From: Burkholderiales bacterium RIFCSPHIGHO2_01_FULL_63_240 | GTDB lineage: Bacteria; Pseudomonadota; Gammaproteobacteria; Burkholderiales; Burkholderiaceae_C | Direction of reading: 5' to 3' | Assembly: GCA_001770725.1 (NCBI GenBank) | Contig: MERU01000012.1 | Location: 1-64,000, forward strand | DNA length: 64,000 bases | Shown here: positions 53,446 through 62,952 of the stretch, piece after piece | Layout of the letters: each line of letters opens with the position of its first letter | Numbering within the stretch: the stretch's first letter is position 1 | The notes under the pieces: generated by a model | What the model was told of the DNA's origin: nothing | The model's input: the letters and a program-made list of their open reading frames with translations, nothing else | The model's database searches: none | Program-made: the position numbers and the translations under genes

Positions 53446-54926
53446 GCACACCGAACAATGCTCACCCCATCATCGGCCTGCTCGGGCACTACAAGGCCGT
53501 CATCCAGGCCGCCTGGGCACACCGCCACGAACTCGCCGGCCCCGCACGCATGGCCGACGAAGCGGCCTTCCTGCCCGCGGCGCTGAGCCTGCAGGCCAGG
53601 CCACCCCACCCTGCTCCGCGCCGCGCGCTGTGGGCCATCATGGCGCTCTTCACCATTGCCTTGCTTTGGGCTTGCATCGGCCAGATCGACATCGTCGCCG
53701 TGGCACCCGGGCGCATCGTGGTCAGCGACGGCACCAAGCTCATCCAGCCGCTGGAAGCCAGCGTGGTCAAGGCCATCCACGTCAAGGATGGCGACAAGGT
53801 GCAGGCCGGCCAGGTGCTCATCGAGCTTGACCCCACCACCGCCCAGGCCGACAACAGCCGCGTGAGCCAGGAACGCTCGGGCGCGCTGTCCGAAGCATGG
53901 CGCACCCAGGCGCTGCTGACAGCGCTGTCGGGTGGAACGGCGCCCAGCCTGCCCCCCGAAGCCCAGGCCGGCGACAACCAGCTGACCGAAACCGAGCGCC
54001 AGCTCATGCTCAACCAGCTCGATGCCGAGTGGCGCGACATCCTCGCCCAGCGCAGCAAGCTGCACGCCGACGTCGCCAGCCAGGGGGCGGCCCTGGCCAC
54101 GGTGCGCGAGCAAATCGCCAAGCTGCAAGCCACCTTGCCCATCGTGCAAAAGCGCGAGGACGACTTCAGGACGCTGTCCGACCAAGGGTTCGTCAGCCAG
54201 CACGCGGGCCAGGACCGCACCCGGCAGCGCATCGAGATGGAGCAAGACCTCTCCACCTTGCGCGCCCGACGCGAAGAGACCAAGGCAGCCATCGCCCAGG
54301 CCGAGAGTCGCCTGGCCTCCTGGCGCGCCCAGGTGCTCAAGGAGCTGGCTGAGCGCCACGCCAAGGCGGACCTGCAGGCGCGATCGCTCCAGGCCGAAGG
54401 CCTCAAGGCCAGTCAGCGTGAACGCCTGACCACCCTCAAGGCCCCGGTGGCCGGCACCGTTCAGCAACTGGCCGTGCACACCACCGGTGGCGTGGTCACT
54501 TCCGCGCAGGTCCTGCTGGTGGTCGTGCCGGAGCAGGCGCACGTCACCGCCGAGGTCTCGCTCGAGAACAAGGACGTGGGCTTCGTCAACATCGGCCAGG
54601 CCGCGTCCATCAAGCTCGAGACCTTCCCCTACACGCGCTACGGCACGGTGAACGCGAAGGTGACCACCATCACGGCCGACGCCGTCATCCAGCAGCCTTC
54701 GGTGCAAGCCGATGAGAAAGGAAAGTCCAAGGCCTCTGGTGGTGGCGCGGTCTTCCCGGCCACGCTGACGCTGGCGGAAAACGCCTTGAACGTGGACGGC
54801 AAGGCCATCCGCCTGATGCCCGGCATGAACCTGACCGCCGAGATCAAGACCGGCAAGCGCCGGATCATCGACTACCTGCTCAGCCCGGTCCAGTCACACG
54901 CCACAGAGAGCATGCGGGAGCGCTGA
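53442..54926 (+). CDS. HlyD family type I secretion adaptor
   Basis: 494 residues from the ATG at 53442, which overlaps the transporter stop as ATGA. Cytoplasmic N-terminus, a single membrane helix (about 62-80), a lipoyl half (EASVVKAIHVKDGDKVQAGQVLIELDP), a long coiled-coil region (about 135-350), the second lipoyl half (LKAPVAGTVQQLAVHTTGGVVTSAQ) and the C-terminal beta domain ending RIIDYLLSPVQSHATESMRER, typical of the family. It links the ABC transporter to the outer-membrane channel. Confidence 0.95.
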   Translation: MSTPNNAHPIIGLLGHYKAVIQAAWAHRHELAGPARMADEAAFLPAALSLQARPPHPAPRRALWAIMALFTIALLWACIGQIDIVAVAPGRIVVSDGTKLIQPLEASVVKAIHVKDGDKVQAGQVLIELDPTTAQADNSRVSQERSGALSEAWRTQALLTALSGGTAPSLPPEAQAGDNQLTETERQLMLNQLDAEWRDILAQRSKLHADVASQGAALATVREQIAKLQATLPIVQKREDDFRTLSDQGFVSQHAGQDRTRQRIEMEQDLSTLRARREETKAAIAQAESRLASWRAQVLKELAERHAKADLQARSLQAEGLKASQRERLTTLKAPVAGTVQQLAVHTTGGVVTSAQVLLVVVPEQAHVTAEVSLENKDVGFVNIGQAASIKLETFPYTRYGTVNAKVTTITADAVIQQPSVQADEKGKSKASGGGAVFPATLTLAENALNVDGKAIRLMPGMNLTAEIKTGKRRIIDYLLSPVQSHATESMRER

Positions 54927-54930
54927 GCCC

Positions 54931-56136
54931 ATGCGCATCCTCCTCATCCACCAGAACTTCCCGGGTCAGTTCCGTCGCATCGCTCAGGTGTGGGCCCAGC
55001 AAGCAGGCTGGGAGATGCTGGGCCTGGGCCGCAACACCGCCCCCGGCATGGACGGCATCCGCTGGATCCCGTACCAGCTGCACCGCCAGGGCCTCAAGGA
55101 GCAACACCCCTACCTGCGCCAGATGGAAACCGCGGTGCTGCACGGGCAGGCGGTGGCGCGCGCGCTCATGCAACTCAAGAAGCAGGGCTGGCGGCCCGAC
55201 GTCATCCTGGCCCACCCTGGCTGGGGCGAGACGCTGTACGTGCGCGACATCTTCCCCAACGCGCGCCTCATCCATTTCTGCGAATGGTTCTACGGCACAC
55301 CTGACAGCGACACCGGCTTCGACCCCGAATTCCCCAGCAGCTTCGACAGCCTGGCCAAGCTGCGCACCTGGAATGCGCTGCACACGCTCAACCTCGAACA
55401 CTGTGACGTGGGGGTCAGCCCGACCCAATGGCAGCGAAGCCGCCACCCAAAGGCCTACCTGCCCAAGATCGCGCTGGCCCACGAAGGCATCGACACCGAC
55501 TTGCTGCGCCCTGACGAACAGGCGCATTTCACGCTGCCCGATGGCCGTGTGCTCAAAGCCGGTGATCCGGTCATCACCTATGTGGCCCGCAACCTCGAGC
55601 CTTATCGCGGCTTTCACACCTTCATGCGTGCGCTGGAGAAGGTACAGAGGGCGCACCCAAGTTGTCACACCCTCATCGTCGGCGGAGACGACGTCAGCTA
55701 TGGCGGCAAGCCCCAAGGCGCGGCCAACTGGCGCGAGAAGATGCTCGGTGAAGTCAAGCTCGATGCCCAACGCACCCACTTCATGGGCAAGCTGCCCTAC
55801 GACCGCTACCGGCAGGTGCTGCAGGTGTCGGCCGCACACGTCTACCTGACCTACCCCTTCGTGCTGTCTTGGTCGATGCTCGAAGCGATGGCCTCCGGCT
55901 GCCTGCTGATCGGCTCGCGAACCGGGCCGGTTCAAGAGGTGATTCAGGACGGCGTCAACGGCCTGCTGGTCGACTTCTTCGACACCGGCGCCATGGCAGA
56001 CCGCATCGTCGAGGCGTTGAACAACAGTGCAGCTTTCACACCGATGCGCCATGCCGCACGCGAATCGGCCGTGGAGGGCTACAGCCTGCGCCGTGGATGC
56101 ATGAGTTACACCCAGTTGCTCACATGCGCTGGTTAA
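54931..56136 (+). CDS. Glycosyltransferase, GT4-like
   Basis: 401 residues, GT-B fold. N-terminal Rossmann half begins MRILLIHQNFPGQFRRIA. The C-terminal nucleotide-sugar half includes ITYVARNLEPYRGFHTFMRALEKV, LIVGGDDVSYGG, and SMLEAMASGCLLIGSRTGPVQEVIQDGVNGLLVDF with the conserved Glu. No membrane segment. It starts four bases after the adaptor gene, so it is in the same transcript as the secretion machinery. A role in glycosylating the secreted protein or a surface glycan is possible; substrate unknown. Confidence 0.9.
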   Translation: MRILLIHQNFPGQFRRIAQVWAQQAGWEMLGLGRNTAPGMDGIRWIPYQLHRQGLKEQHPYLRQMETAVLHGQAVARALMQLKKQGWRPDVILAHPGWGETLYVRDIFPNARLIHFCEWFYGTPDSDTGFDPEFPSSFDSLAKLRTWNALHTLNLEHCDVGVSPTQWQRSRHPKAYLPKIALAHEGIDTDLLRPDEQAHFTLPDGRVLKAGDPVITYVARNLEPYRGFHTFMRALEKVQRAHPSCHTLIVGGDDVSYGGKPQGAANWREKMLGEVKLDAQRTHFMGKLPYDRYRQVLQVSAAHVYLTYPFVLSWSMLEAMASGCLLIGSRTGPVQEVIQDGVNGLLVDFFDTGAMADRIVEALNNSAAFTPMRHAARESAVEGYSLRRGCMSYTQLLTCAG

Positions 56137-56143
56137 GGGAAAC

Positions 56144-56186
56144 GGGTGATCCACACGGGTCACCCACCAGGAGCCCGAGCGGGCTC
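56144..56186 (+). other. Two hairpins between the glycosyltransferase and RTX genes
   Basis: GGGTGA (56144-56149) with TCACCC (56160-56165), then GAGCCCG-AG-CGGGCTC (56171-56186). There is no T-run. They may attenuate transcription or protect mRNA ends between machinery genes and cargo genes. Confidence 0.4.
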
Positions 56187-56225
56187 GGCATTTGGCACCT
56201 CCGTCATACAAAGAAAGGGAATGAC

Positions 56226-58097
56226 ATGAAAACCAGTGGAACACAGGGTAACGACACACTGTTCGGCTTGCTAGGAGACGACGAACTTTTTGGGCTGGAA
56301 GGGCACGACACGCTGGTCGGCAAGGCGGGGAACGACCTGCTAGATGGCGGCGCAGGTAACGATTCGTTGATCGGTGGCAGCGGCGATGACATCTTGCAAG
56401 GAGGCATGGGCGCAGACACTTTGACAGGGGGAGATGGCTATGACACCTACCTGATCGACGACATCGGGGATGTGATCAACGAGACGACAGGCAGCAATCA
56501 GGTGATCTCGACGGTCAGCTTGGATTTCTCACTTAACCCCTACGTCACCGATGTCCTGCTTTCAGGCTTGGGCAACATCAATGTCAAAACAGACCTTGGG
56601 GAACAGTTGATATACGCAAGATCAGGCCACAACCAGATTTCAACGGGAGACGACGCCGACCAGATCTATGCAGGAGCAGGCGACGACGTGATCGACGGTG
56701 GGGCGGGCTCCGACTTCATGAACGGAGAGGCAGGAGCGGACACTTACTACATCGACGATGAAAGCGACGTCGTCAACGACAATTTCGACGACCACAACAC
56801 GGCCTACACCACCTCAAACTTCGACTTCTCTCGACAGAGCAGTGGCATCTCGACGATTCACCTGATCAGCGAATCGGGCTTGGTCGTTACGACATCAAAC
56901 GCACCAGAGTCCATCTTCGGTAGCTCGGGTAACGACGAAATTCGGGCCCAAGCTGGTAACGACACCCTCGTAGGCAACGGAGGAGTGGACCTTCTAATCG
57001 GAGGCACAGGCGACGATTGGTACATCGTTTCTGAAAGAGAGACCTACATCTTCGAGGAGGTTGGCGAAGGAAGCGACACGTTAGAGGCGAGCGTTTCTTT
57101 CAGTATGGAAGAAAACCAAATCACCAGCGTGGAGGTCGTCAAACTGGTGGGAAGTGCTGACCTCTCACTGGCTGGCTGGTTTGACCAGAACGTTTTGATA
57201 GGCAACTCTGGCAATAACACCCTGATCGATGCTCACGCCTCCAACGACACATTGCAGGGAATGGACGGCAACGACAAACTGTTTGCTGGAGACGGTGACG
57301 ACCTGCTCGACGGTGGAACTGGCGCCGATTCCATGAACGGTGGTGGAGGGAACGATCATTTCCTGGTTGACAACATCCTGGATCAGGTGATCGAGGTCGA
57401 CACAACAGAGGGCAATTTCGACTTGGTCGAGTCGTCCGTTTCCTTCGACCTCAATGCCAACCCGCTCAGCGCTGGCGTCGAAGGGCTGCTCCTGACTGGG
57501 CAGGATCGCCTCACTGGCGTCGGCAATGCTCAGAACAACCTCATGATGGCCAATCAAACCGGCTCCATCTTGTCCGGCCGCCTGGGTAACGACGATCTGT
57601 TCGGTGGGGTAGGCGCCGATCAACTGAACGGCGACGAGGGCCATGACATCCTGGCGGGGGACAAGGGCCAAGACATGCTGAACGGTGGAGCAGGCGACGA
57701 CCAGATCGAGGGAGGAGAGGATGGCGACTACCTGATTGGCGGCACAGGCTCAGATCAGTACGCCTTCTACGACATGTATGGCACCGATCTGGTGAACGAT
57801 GTCGGCGGATCAAACGACGTCATGCGCTTCCTGGATGTCGATAAGAGCAAGCTCTGGTTCAAGCGTACCAACTACAACCTTGAGGTCACCCAAGTTGGCA
57901 GCACCAATCGGACATTGGTGATCGGGTGGTTTTCGTCACCCGACAACATTGAGCAGATCACCGATTCGAGAGGATTCGAAATCGACCGGGCAGGCATATC
58001 GTCGCTGGTCAACGCCATGGCGTCTTTCGCTCCTCAAGACCTGAATCAAGCAAGTGGCGCCTTGCTGTCCGCTTTCCAGCAGGCCTGGCAGGCTTGA
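56226..58097 (+). CDS. RTX calcium-binding protein, probable type I secretion substrate
   Basis: 623 residues from the ATG at 56226; ribosome-binding AAAGGGAA precedes it. No N-terminal signal peptide. Several blocks of glycine/aspartate nonapeptides (GxGxDxL: NDTLFGLLGDDELFGLEGHDTL, GAGNDSLIGGSGDDILQGG, NDKLFAGDGDDLLDGGTGADSM, GAGDDQIEGGEDGDYLIGG) separated by domains with DTYLIDDIGDVI-type motifs. The C-terminal module (LWFKRTNYNLEV ... ISSLVNAMASF ... AFQQAWQA) resembles that of the second RTX protein at 62953. Predicted to be exported by the transporter 5 kb upstream and to fold on binding calcium outside. DNA is clearly AT-richer than the neighbours. Confidence 0.9.
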   Translation: MKTSGTQGNDTLFGLLGDDELFGLEGHDTLVGKAGNDLLDGGAGNDSLIGGSGDDILQGGMGADTLTGGDGYDTYLIDDIGDVINETTGSNQVISTVSLDFSLNPYVTDVLLSGLGNINVKTDLGEQLIYARSGHNQISTGDDADQIYAGAGDDVIDGGAGSDFMNGEAGADTYYIDDESDVVNDNFDDHNTAYTTSNFDFSRQSSGISTIHLISESGLVVTTSNAPESIFGSSGNDEIRAQAGNDTLVGNGGVDLLIGGTGDDWYIVSERETYIFEEVGEGSDTLEASVSFSMEENQITSVEVVKLVGSADLSLAGWFDQNVLIGNSGNNTLIDAHASNDTLQGMDGNDKLFAGDGDDLLDGGTGADSMNGGGGNDHFLVDNILDQVIEVDTTEGNFDLVESSVSFDLNANPLSAGVEGLLLTGQDRLTGVGNAQNNLMMANQTGSILSGRLGNDDLFGGVGADQLNGDEGHDILAGDKGQDMLNGGAGDDQIEGGEDGDYLIGGTGSDQYAFYDMYGTDLVNDVGGSNDVMRFLDVDKSKLWFKRTNYNLEVTQVGSTNRTLVIGWFSSPDNIEQITDSRGFEIDRAGISSLVNAMASFAPQDLNQASGALLSAFQQAWQA

Positions 58098-58121
58098 GCA
58101 CATCCAAAGAGGAAACCAAAC

Positions 58122-59459
58122 ATGAAAGTCAACCGTTCTCATGCAATCGCCTTCATCTGGGTGCTCGGCAGCGCCTTGACGTACAACGTCCACGCGATCG
58201 AACCCAATGTCTATGTTCCTGGACAACCCGTGGTCAACCCCCAGTCAGGGCAAGCCACCGACGTCTGGCGCTTCGTCGGATCAGCAGCAGGATGCTCAGC
58301 CGTGCAGATCACGCGAGAATGGGTGGTGGCGAGCGGCCACTGCGCACTCATGGATGAGACAACCTTCAAGAACGGGTGGAGTGGAAGCACCGGCGGATCG
58401 CAGCTGGACTGCGATGAGGTCAGCGATGGTGGCCACTTTATTAACACAGGAATCAACGTGGCAGACATCTCCATTTGCCGCTTGCGTAACCCAGAGAGGT
58501 TCAATCCGACCATTCCGTTTCCTGCACTCTCCGCGGTCGCAAAAATAACAGGGCCCATCAGCGAGCGAGGTCTTGGAACCATACTGCAAGTGGGAACTTC
58601 GGTCCTTCAGCCGACCATTTCCATGGCATTTTCATCCACGATTTTTTCAAGAAAAATCGGCGGCAACTCCTTCACACTGAATGACTTGGACATGAGGGTG
58701 AAGTGGCAAAGCGGCGACAGCGGAGGTGGTATTTATTGGTTTGCCGACCGCTCGAACACCCCTGTTCTCATCGGTGGGGTGGGCTGGGTATATGACCCCG
58801 ACTTCATCCGACGAAAAATCCTCGCCCGAGGCGATGCTCTGCCCATCTTCTTGACAGAAGTTGAGATGGAAAATCTTTCAACCCGAAGAACCCCGCCGGC
58901 TCTTACTGCACCACCGGTCATCAAGCAAACGGCCGTAGACAGCGCCACGGTGAGCTGGCAGGCCCCCAACCTGGGGAGTGGAGACTCAATTGACGACTAC
59001 ATCATCTACAACGGAGCCATGGGAGGCACGCCCTCAGTCGGCTACGCCTCATCCTCTTCACGGTCGGCAACCTTCACGCCAGCACCCAACGCACCCTCCC
59101 AAAAGGTTTGCGTCGCACCTCGCAAGGCGGAGCTGGAAGCTGTCTCAACAAAAAATTGCAGCGAATTTTCAAGCGGATACCCCGTGGCGAGCAACCTTTC
59201 GGTTGTCTCGACCGGCACAACGGCCATCAAGACTGTGACCATGGCCTGGCTAGTGAATCCAGCGCCCATGACAACGCGATCGCAGCTGAGTTACTCCATT
59301 CGCTCCACAACTGGGACTGTCCGATCAGGATCAACAAGCACTGACAAGCGCAGCTTCACGATCGGTGTGACGGCTGGCAGCCAACTGTGTTTCTCTGTAA
59401 AACCCTCAACGGACTGGGCAACCGGCGTCCAGCAAACCACTTGTCAGTTGATCCAATGA
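58122..59459 (+). CDS. Secreted trypsin-like serine protease with C-terminal Ig/Fn3-like domains
   Basis: 445 residues. Signal peptide (about 1-25). Chymotrypsin-fold catalytic domain (about 45-250) with a complete triad: His73 in VVASGHC, Asp115 in VADISICRL, Ser200 in GDSGGGI. Two C-terminal beta-sandwich domains follow (about 270-355 and 360-445), the first like fibronectin type III (PPVIKQTAVDSATVSWQAP). It starts 24 bases after the RTX gene and ends at a strong terminator, so it is the last gene of the secretion operon. It could process the RTX protein or act on outside targets. AT-rich like the RTX gene. Confidence 0.85.
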   Translation: MKVNRSHAIAFIWVLGSALTYNVHAIEPNVYVPGQPVVNPQSGQATDVWRFVGSAAGCSAVQITREWVVASGHCALMDETTFKNGWSGSTGGSQLDCDEVSDGGHFINTGINVADISICRLRNPERFNPTIPFPALSAVAKITGPISERGLGTILQVGTSVLQPTISMAFSSTIFSRKIGGNSFTLNDLDMRVKWQSGDSGGGIYWFADRSNTPVLIGGVGWVYDPDFIRRKILARGDALPIFLTEVEMENLSTRRTPPALTAPPVIKQTAVDSATVSWQAPNLGSGDSIDDYIIYNGAMGGTPSVGYASSSSRSATFTPAPNAPSQKVCVAPRKAELEAVSTKNCSEFSSGYPVASNLSVVSTGTTAIKTVTMAWLVNPAPMTTRSQLSYSIRSTTGTVRSGSTSTDKRSFTIGVTAGSQLCFSVKPSTDWATGVQQTTCQLIQ

Positions 59460-59503
59460 GCACCCACCCACATCGCTGATACTCTCGGCAACGAACAGCA
59501 ACG

Positions 59504-59536
59504 AGGGCCCGCCCCGGAAAATCCGAGGCGGGCCCT
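59504..59536. terminator. Bidirectional terminator between convergent genes
   Basis: Perfect 10-bp stem AGGGCCCGCC / GGCGGGCCCT (59504-59513 with 59527-59536), loop of 13 bases, followed by TTGTT. It serves the plus-strand protease gene and perhaps the convergent DUF1501 gene. Confidence 0.8.
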
Positions 59537-59587
59537 TGTTCATGGACAACCGCTGATTTAACCGGGCAGATCCGGCAAAGGGTGACG

Positions 59588-61096
59588 TCAAATGCCCCTC
59601 ATGAACCCCACGTTCGTCGGGGACACCCCGCCCTGCGCATACAGGTAGGGGAAGATGGCCTTGGCTTCGGCGTCGGTCGCACCAAACCAGCGTGCCAGGG
59701 TGGCACCGTAGCTGCCCACCGACACCACCGGGATCATGGCCCCGTCTTCCGTCATCTGCTGGTCCACGTAGGAGCTGCCACCCGCTGCGCGGGCATAAGA
59801 AGGCATGCGCCCGAAGACCTTGCCGCCATCGACCGCGCCGCCCATCACGAAGTGGTGACCACCCCAGGCATGGTCGGTGCCGTCTCCGTTGCTGCTGAGC
59901 AGGCGACCGAAATCAGAGGCCGTGAAGGTGGTGACCTTGTCGATGTCGGAGCCCAGCACGTCGGCGAAATACCCCAGGGCCTCATCCACCTGTCGCATCA
60001 ACTGGTCGTGCCCGATTTCGCGGTCGGGCGCACGCTGGTTGTCGTGGGTGTCAAAGCCACCGATGGAGACGAAAAAGACCTGTCGACCATTGCGATTGGC
60101 GTGTGCCTTGACGACACGCGCGACCATCTTCAGCTGGCTGGCCAGGTAATTGCCAGCAGGAACCGGCACGGTGTTGAGCGGCAGGACCGAGAGCTTGCTG
60201 GTCATGTAGGCTTCGGCGTCAAGCGCACGGGTGGTGAGCTGGATGTAGTCCTGCTCGATCAGGTTGCTGCGGGTTCCGCCCGCAGTGCCCTTGATCAGCC
60301 CGGTCAGGAAGCTGGTGGCCGCGCCGCCATAGAGCTTGCCATTGCTGCCAGGAAGCAGAGGCACGACGCCGTTGCCACCGGCGGTCATGCCATAAGGCAC
60401 GGTGCTGTCGCCATACGAGAAAACAGGGCTGTCACCGAAGTACATGCTGCTGAAGGAGTTGGCCTTGTCCTGGCTTCCCTCGGAAGGGAAGTCGTACGCC
60501 GTCGGGTCGACCGTGCGGCCGCCCCACCCGCGCTCCTCCTGGTTGGAGCGTCCGGACTGCCAGACCACCTGCTGGTCGTTGTGCGAACGCAGCTTGGGCG
60601 GCAGCTGCCCGTTCGACTCGGTCGCCGGGTTGCTGAGCTGGGTCATGTCGTTGCGGGTCAGGGGCGCCTTGATCAGGCTGCCGACATTGGCCACCACCGC
60701 CAGCTTGCCTTGCTGGTAGAGCGATTGCACCCGGCTCAGGTTCGGGTGCAGGCCATACGTCACGGCTTGCCCTTGCACCACCGCGGAAATCGGCTTGAGC
60801 TGCTCGCGGGGCAAACGCAGGTCCGCGGTCGAGCCCTCGGTGTTCGGGGGGACCGCCCGCAAACGGTCGTACTGCGCCCAGGACGCTTCGTCCAAGGGGA
60901 GAACGGTGTTGCAGGCGTCGTTGCCACCGTACAGGAAGACGCACACCAGCGCCTTGTAGGGGCCACCGGTTGCCGCGGCCGCCTCGCCAACGGCAGCCAG
61001 GTTCAACAGCCAGGAGCCCCCCACGGCACCAGCGGCGGACAAGGCCGTGGACTGTTTCAGGAAGCGACGGCGGGAAGGTTGAACGGGTTGAGTCAT
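59588..61096 (-). CDS. DUF1501 domain-containing protein, Tat-exported
   Basis: 502 residues; ribosome-binding AAGGAGG six bases before the ATG. Twin-arginine signal SRRRFLKQSTALSAAGAVGG, so exported folded by the Tat system. The rest is the DUF1501 (sulfatase/alkaline-phosphatase-like) fold: VFLYGGNDACNTVLPLDE near the N-terminus and TFTASDFGRLLSSNGDGTDHAWGGHHFVMGG near the C-terminus carry likely metal-binding Asp/His. Function unknown. It is always found with DUF1800 genes in such loci, as here (15-base gap). Confidence 0.9.
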   Translation of the reverse strand: MTQPVQPSRRRFLKQSTALSAAGAVGGSWLLNLAAVGEAAAATGGPYKALVCVFLYGGNDACNTVLPLDEASWAQYDRLRAVPPNTEGSTADLRLPREQLKPISAVVQGQAVTYGLHPNLSRVQSLYQQGKLAVVANVGSLIKAPLTRNDMTQLSNPATESNGQLPPKLRSHNDQQVVWQSGRSNQEERGWGGRTVDPTAYDFPSEGSQDKANSFSSMYFGDSPVFSYGDSTVPYGMTAGGNGVVPLLPGSNGKLYGGAATSFLTGLIKGTAGGTRSNLIEQDYIQLTTRALDAEAYMTSKLSVLPLNTVPVPAGNYLASQLKMVARVVKAHANRNGRQVFFVSIGGFDTHDNQRAPDREIGHDQLMRQVDEALGYFADVLGSDIDKVTTFTASDFGRLLSSNGDGTDHAWGGHHFVMGGAVDGGKVFGRMPSYARAAGGSSYVDQQMTEDGAMIPVVSVGSYGATLARWFGATDAEAKAIFPYLYAQGGVSPTNVGFMRGI

Positions 61097-61111
61097 GAGA
61101 CCTCCTTGTCT

Positions 61112-62926
61112 TTATTTCTGAACGAGGTATTCGGGCGACACGGCGGCCAGGAAGACACCGGTGCGAACACGATCGAGGTTGGTGGTCGCGGCGCTGCACG
61201 CCGACGTGATGTGACTGATCAGCCCCGACGACATCGAACCACCGAACAGCTTGCGGTTGATGACCGCCACCAGCGACGAAACGGACGAGGCCGCAGCCAG
61301 CTCTTCGGTGAAGTTCAGGCTGCCGCTGCGGTTGTTGAACTCGTCGATCATGCCGTTGGCGACGATGTCGTAGACCGCGTTGATGTAGGCCACCACCGAT
61401 GCTTCGGTCGCGATCTGCATCTCGGGTGAAACCTTGCCTTGCTGGGACATCTTGCCGCCGACGAAGCGATAGGTCGGGCTGAAGAAATTGAAGACGCTGC
61501 TGGCGAAGATGGGCGACTGGTTCAGGTTCAGCGCAGGCTGGCCTCTGGCCACGTCGTCCGTCTCCGAGGGGTAGGCAGCGGTCACGCCATGGGCACGCAG
61601 CAGGTGGGTCACGCGCATCAGGGGTTCGCGCAGCTTGCCGTAGGTCGTGCCCGCGGCCACGCTGGCGCTGCGCGCCTCGGTGTCGGTCAGGATCGCGCGA
61701 ATGAGCGCCTTCATGTCCCAGTTGGCCGCCTTGAAGGCCGTGGCCACGCGCTGCACGTACGCTGGCGTGGGGTTGCTGGTCACCATGCGCTGGATCATCT
61801 GGCGCGCCACGAATGGCGCCACGTTCTGGTGCTGGAAGATGATGTCCAGCGCCGTCGTCAGGCTGGCCTGGGGCGACGCCCCCATCGCGAAAGGCTTGTC
61901 CAGCAAAGTCGCAGAGTTGGGCGCGAAACCCAGTTGCGCTTCCATCTTGGCTTGCGTCGAGTGGAAGTTGACATAGCCCTTCATCGGCTTGAGGTGGCGC
62001 AGGTTTCCTCGGTTCTCACCCAGGTCGCCATACCACCGCAATGCATCCAGCGGGTTGCTGCTGATGGCCGGATCATCGTCCAGCGCCCAGCCCGTGAACA
62101 CGTTCGACAGCACCGGGATGTCGGTGGCCTTGGTGCTGCTGACCGGCCGACCGTTGGCGTCGATGACGGGCGTGCCGTCCATGTTCAGCTTGACCAGGCC
62201 GATGGTGAAAAGCTGGATGAGCTCTCGCGAGAAGTTCTGATCAGGGATGCGGCGCCCCGGCACCGGCGGCTGATTGCCCAGGTGCGACAGGTAAGCGCCC
62301 ATGGCGGGCGCCTTGCACACGGCCTCGATCAACTCCCGGAAGTTGCCAAAGGCGTTTCTGGCGAGCACGTCCATGTAGCCCGCAGCCATGATGGGGCGAA
62401 AGCCCACCGTGTCATCGCGCATGGAGATCACGAGGATCTCGATGAGGGCGTTGACCACCCTTTGGCGCAGCTGATCGACGCTTCCCAGCGCGAGCTCCCA
62501 CCAGGCGAAGGTCATGAAGCGAAGCCAGTCGGTGGAGCCATTGCGCAGGCGGTAACGATCGGCATAGGTCACCGTCGGCTGGGTGTAGCCGAACTGCTTG
62601 GTCAACCAGGCCTCGATGCCGTTGGTGGCGACCCAGTTCACCTCTGCGGCCGTGGGGCCCATGGTGGCCTGGTTGAGGAAGCGCCAGGCCGCGACCTGGG
62701 CCGAGCTGCCGGAGGACAGCAGCGACTGGATGCCGCTGCGATCGTCGCCCGGAGCGGCCGTCGGTGCGGCCGGGTCGTCGCCGCCGCCACCGCAAGCGGT
62801 CAGGGCTGCGCTGGCGATGGCCGCCAGGCCAACGGCGCCCGGCATGGCACTGTGCTGAGCAGTGCCGTGCTCCGCTGGGGCTTGCGCCGATTCTTCGGTT
62901 TCTTTGATTTCTTGCGTGTCTTGCAT
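61112..62926 (-). CDS. DUF1800 domain-containing protein, probable lipoprotein
   Basis: 604 residues from the ATG at 62926 with AGGAGA upstream. Residues 28-46 (MPGAVGLAAIASAALTACG) resemble a lipoprotein signal with lipobox LTAC, preceded by an unusual hydrophilic 27-residue extension rich in Glu/Gln. The DUF1800 domain follows (about 75-590): AAWRFLNQATMGPTAAEVNWV, RRIPDQNFSRELIQLFTIGLVKLN, FVARQMIQRMVTSNPTPAYVQRVA. Family biochemistry is unknown; roles in exopolysaccharide or surface processes have been proposed. Middle gene of the RTX-DUF1800-DUF1501 run. Confidence 0.88.
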   Translation of the reverse strand: MQDTQEIKETEESAQAPAEHGTAQHSAMPGAVGLAAIASAALTACGGGGDDPAAPTAAPGDDRSGIQSLLSSGSSAQVAAWRFLNQATMGPTAAEVNWVATNGIEAWLTKQFGYTQPTVTYADRYRLRNGSTDWLRFMTFAWWELALGSVDQLRQRVVNALIEILVISMRDDTVGFRPIMAAGYMDVLARNAFGNFRELIEAVCKAPAMGAYLSHLGNQPPVPGRRIPDQNFSRELIQLFTIGLVKLNMDGTPVIDANGRPVSSTKATDIPVLSNVFTGWALDDDPAISSNPLDALRWYGDLGENRGNLRHLKPMKGYVNFHSTQAKMEAQLGFAPNSATLLDKPFAMGASPQASLTTALDIIFQHQNVAPFVARQMIQRMVTSNPTPAYVQRVATAFKAANWDMKALIRAILTDTEARSASVAAGTTYGKLREPLMRVTHLLRAHGVTAAYPSETDDVARGQPALNLNQSPIFASSVFNFFSPTYRFVGGKMSQQGKVSPEMQIATEASVVAYINAVYDIVANGMIDEFNNRSGSLNFTEELAAASSVSSLVAVINRKLFGGSMSSGLISHITSACSAATTNLDRVRTGVFLAAVSPEYLVQK

Positions 62927-62952
62927 GGGGGTTCTCCTGTTTTGCGTGCAGG

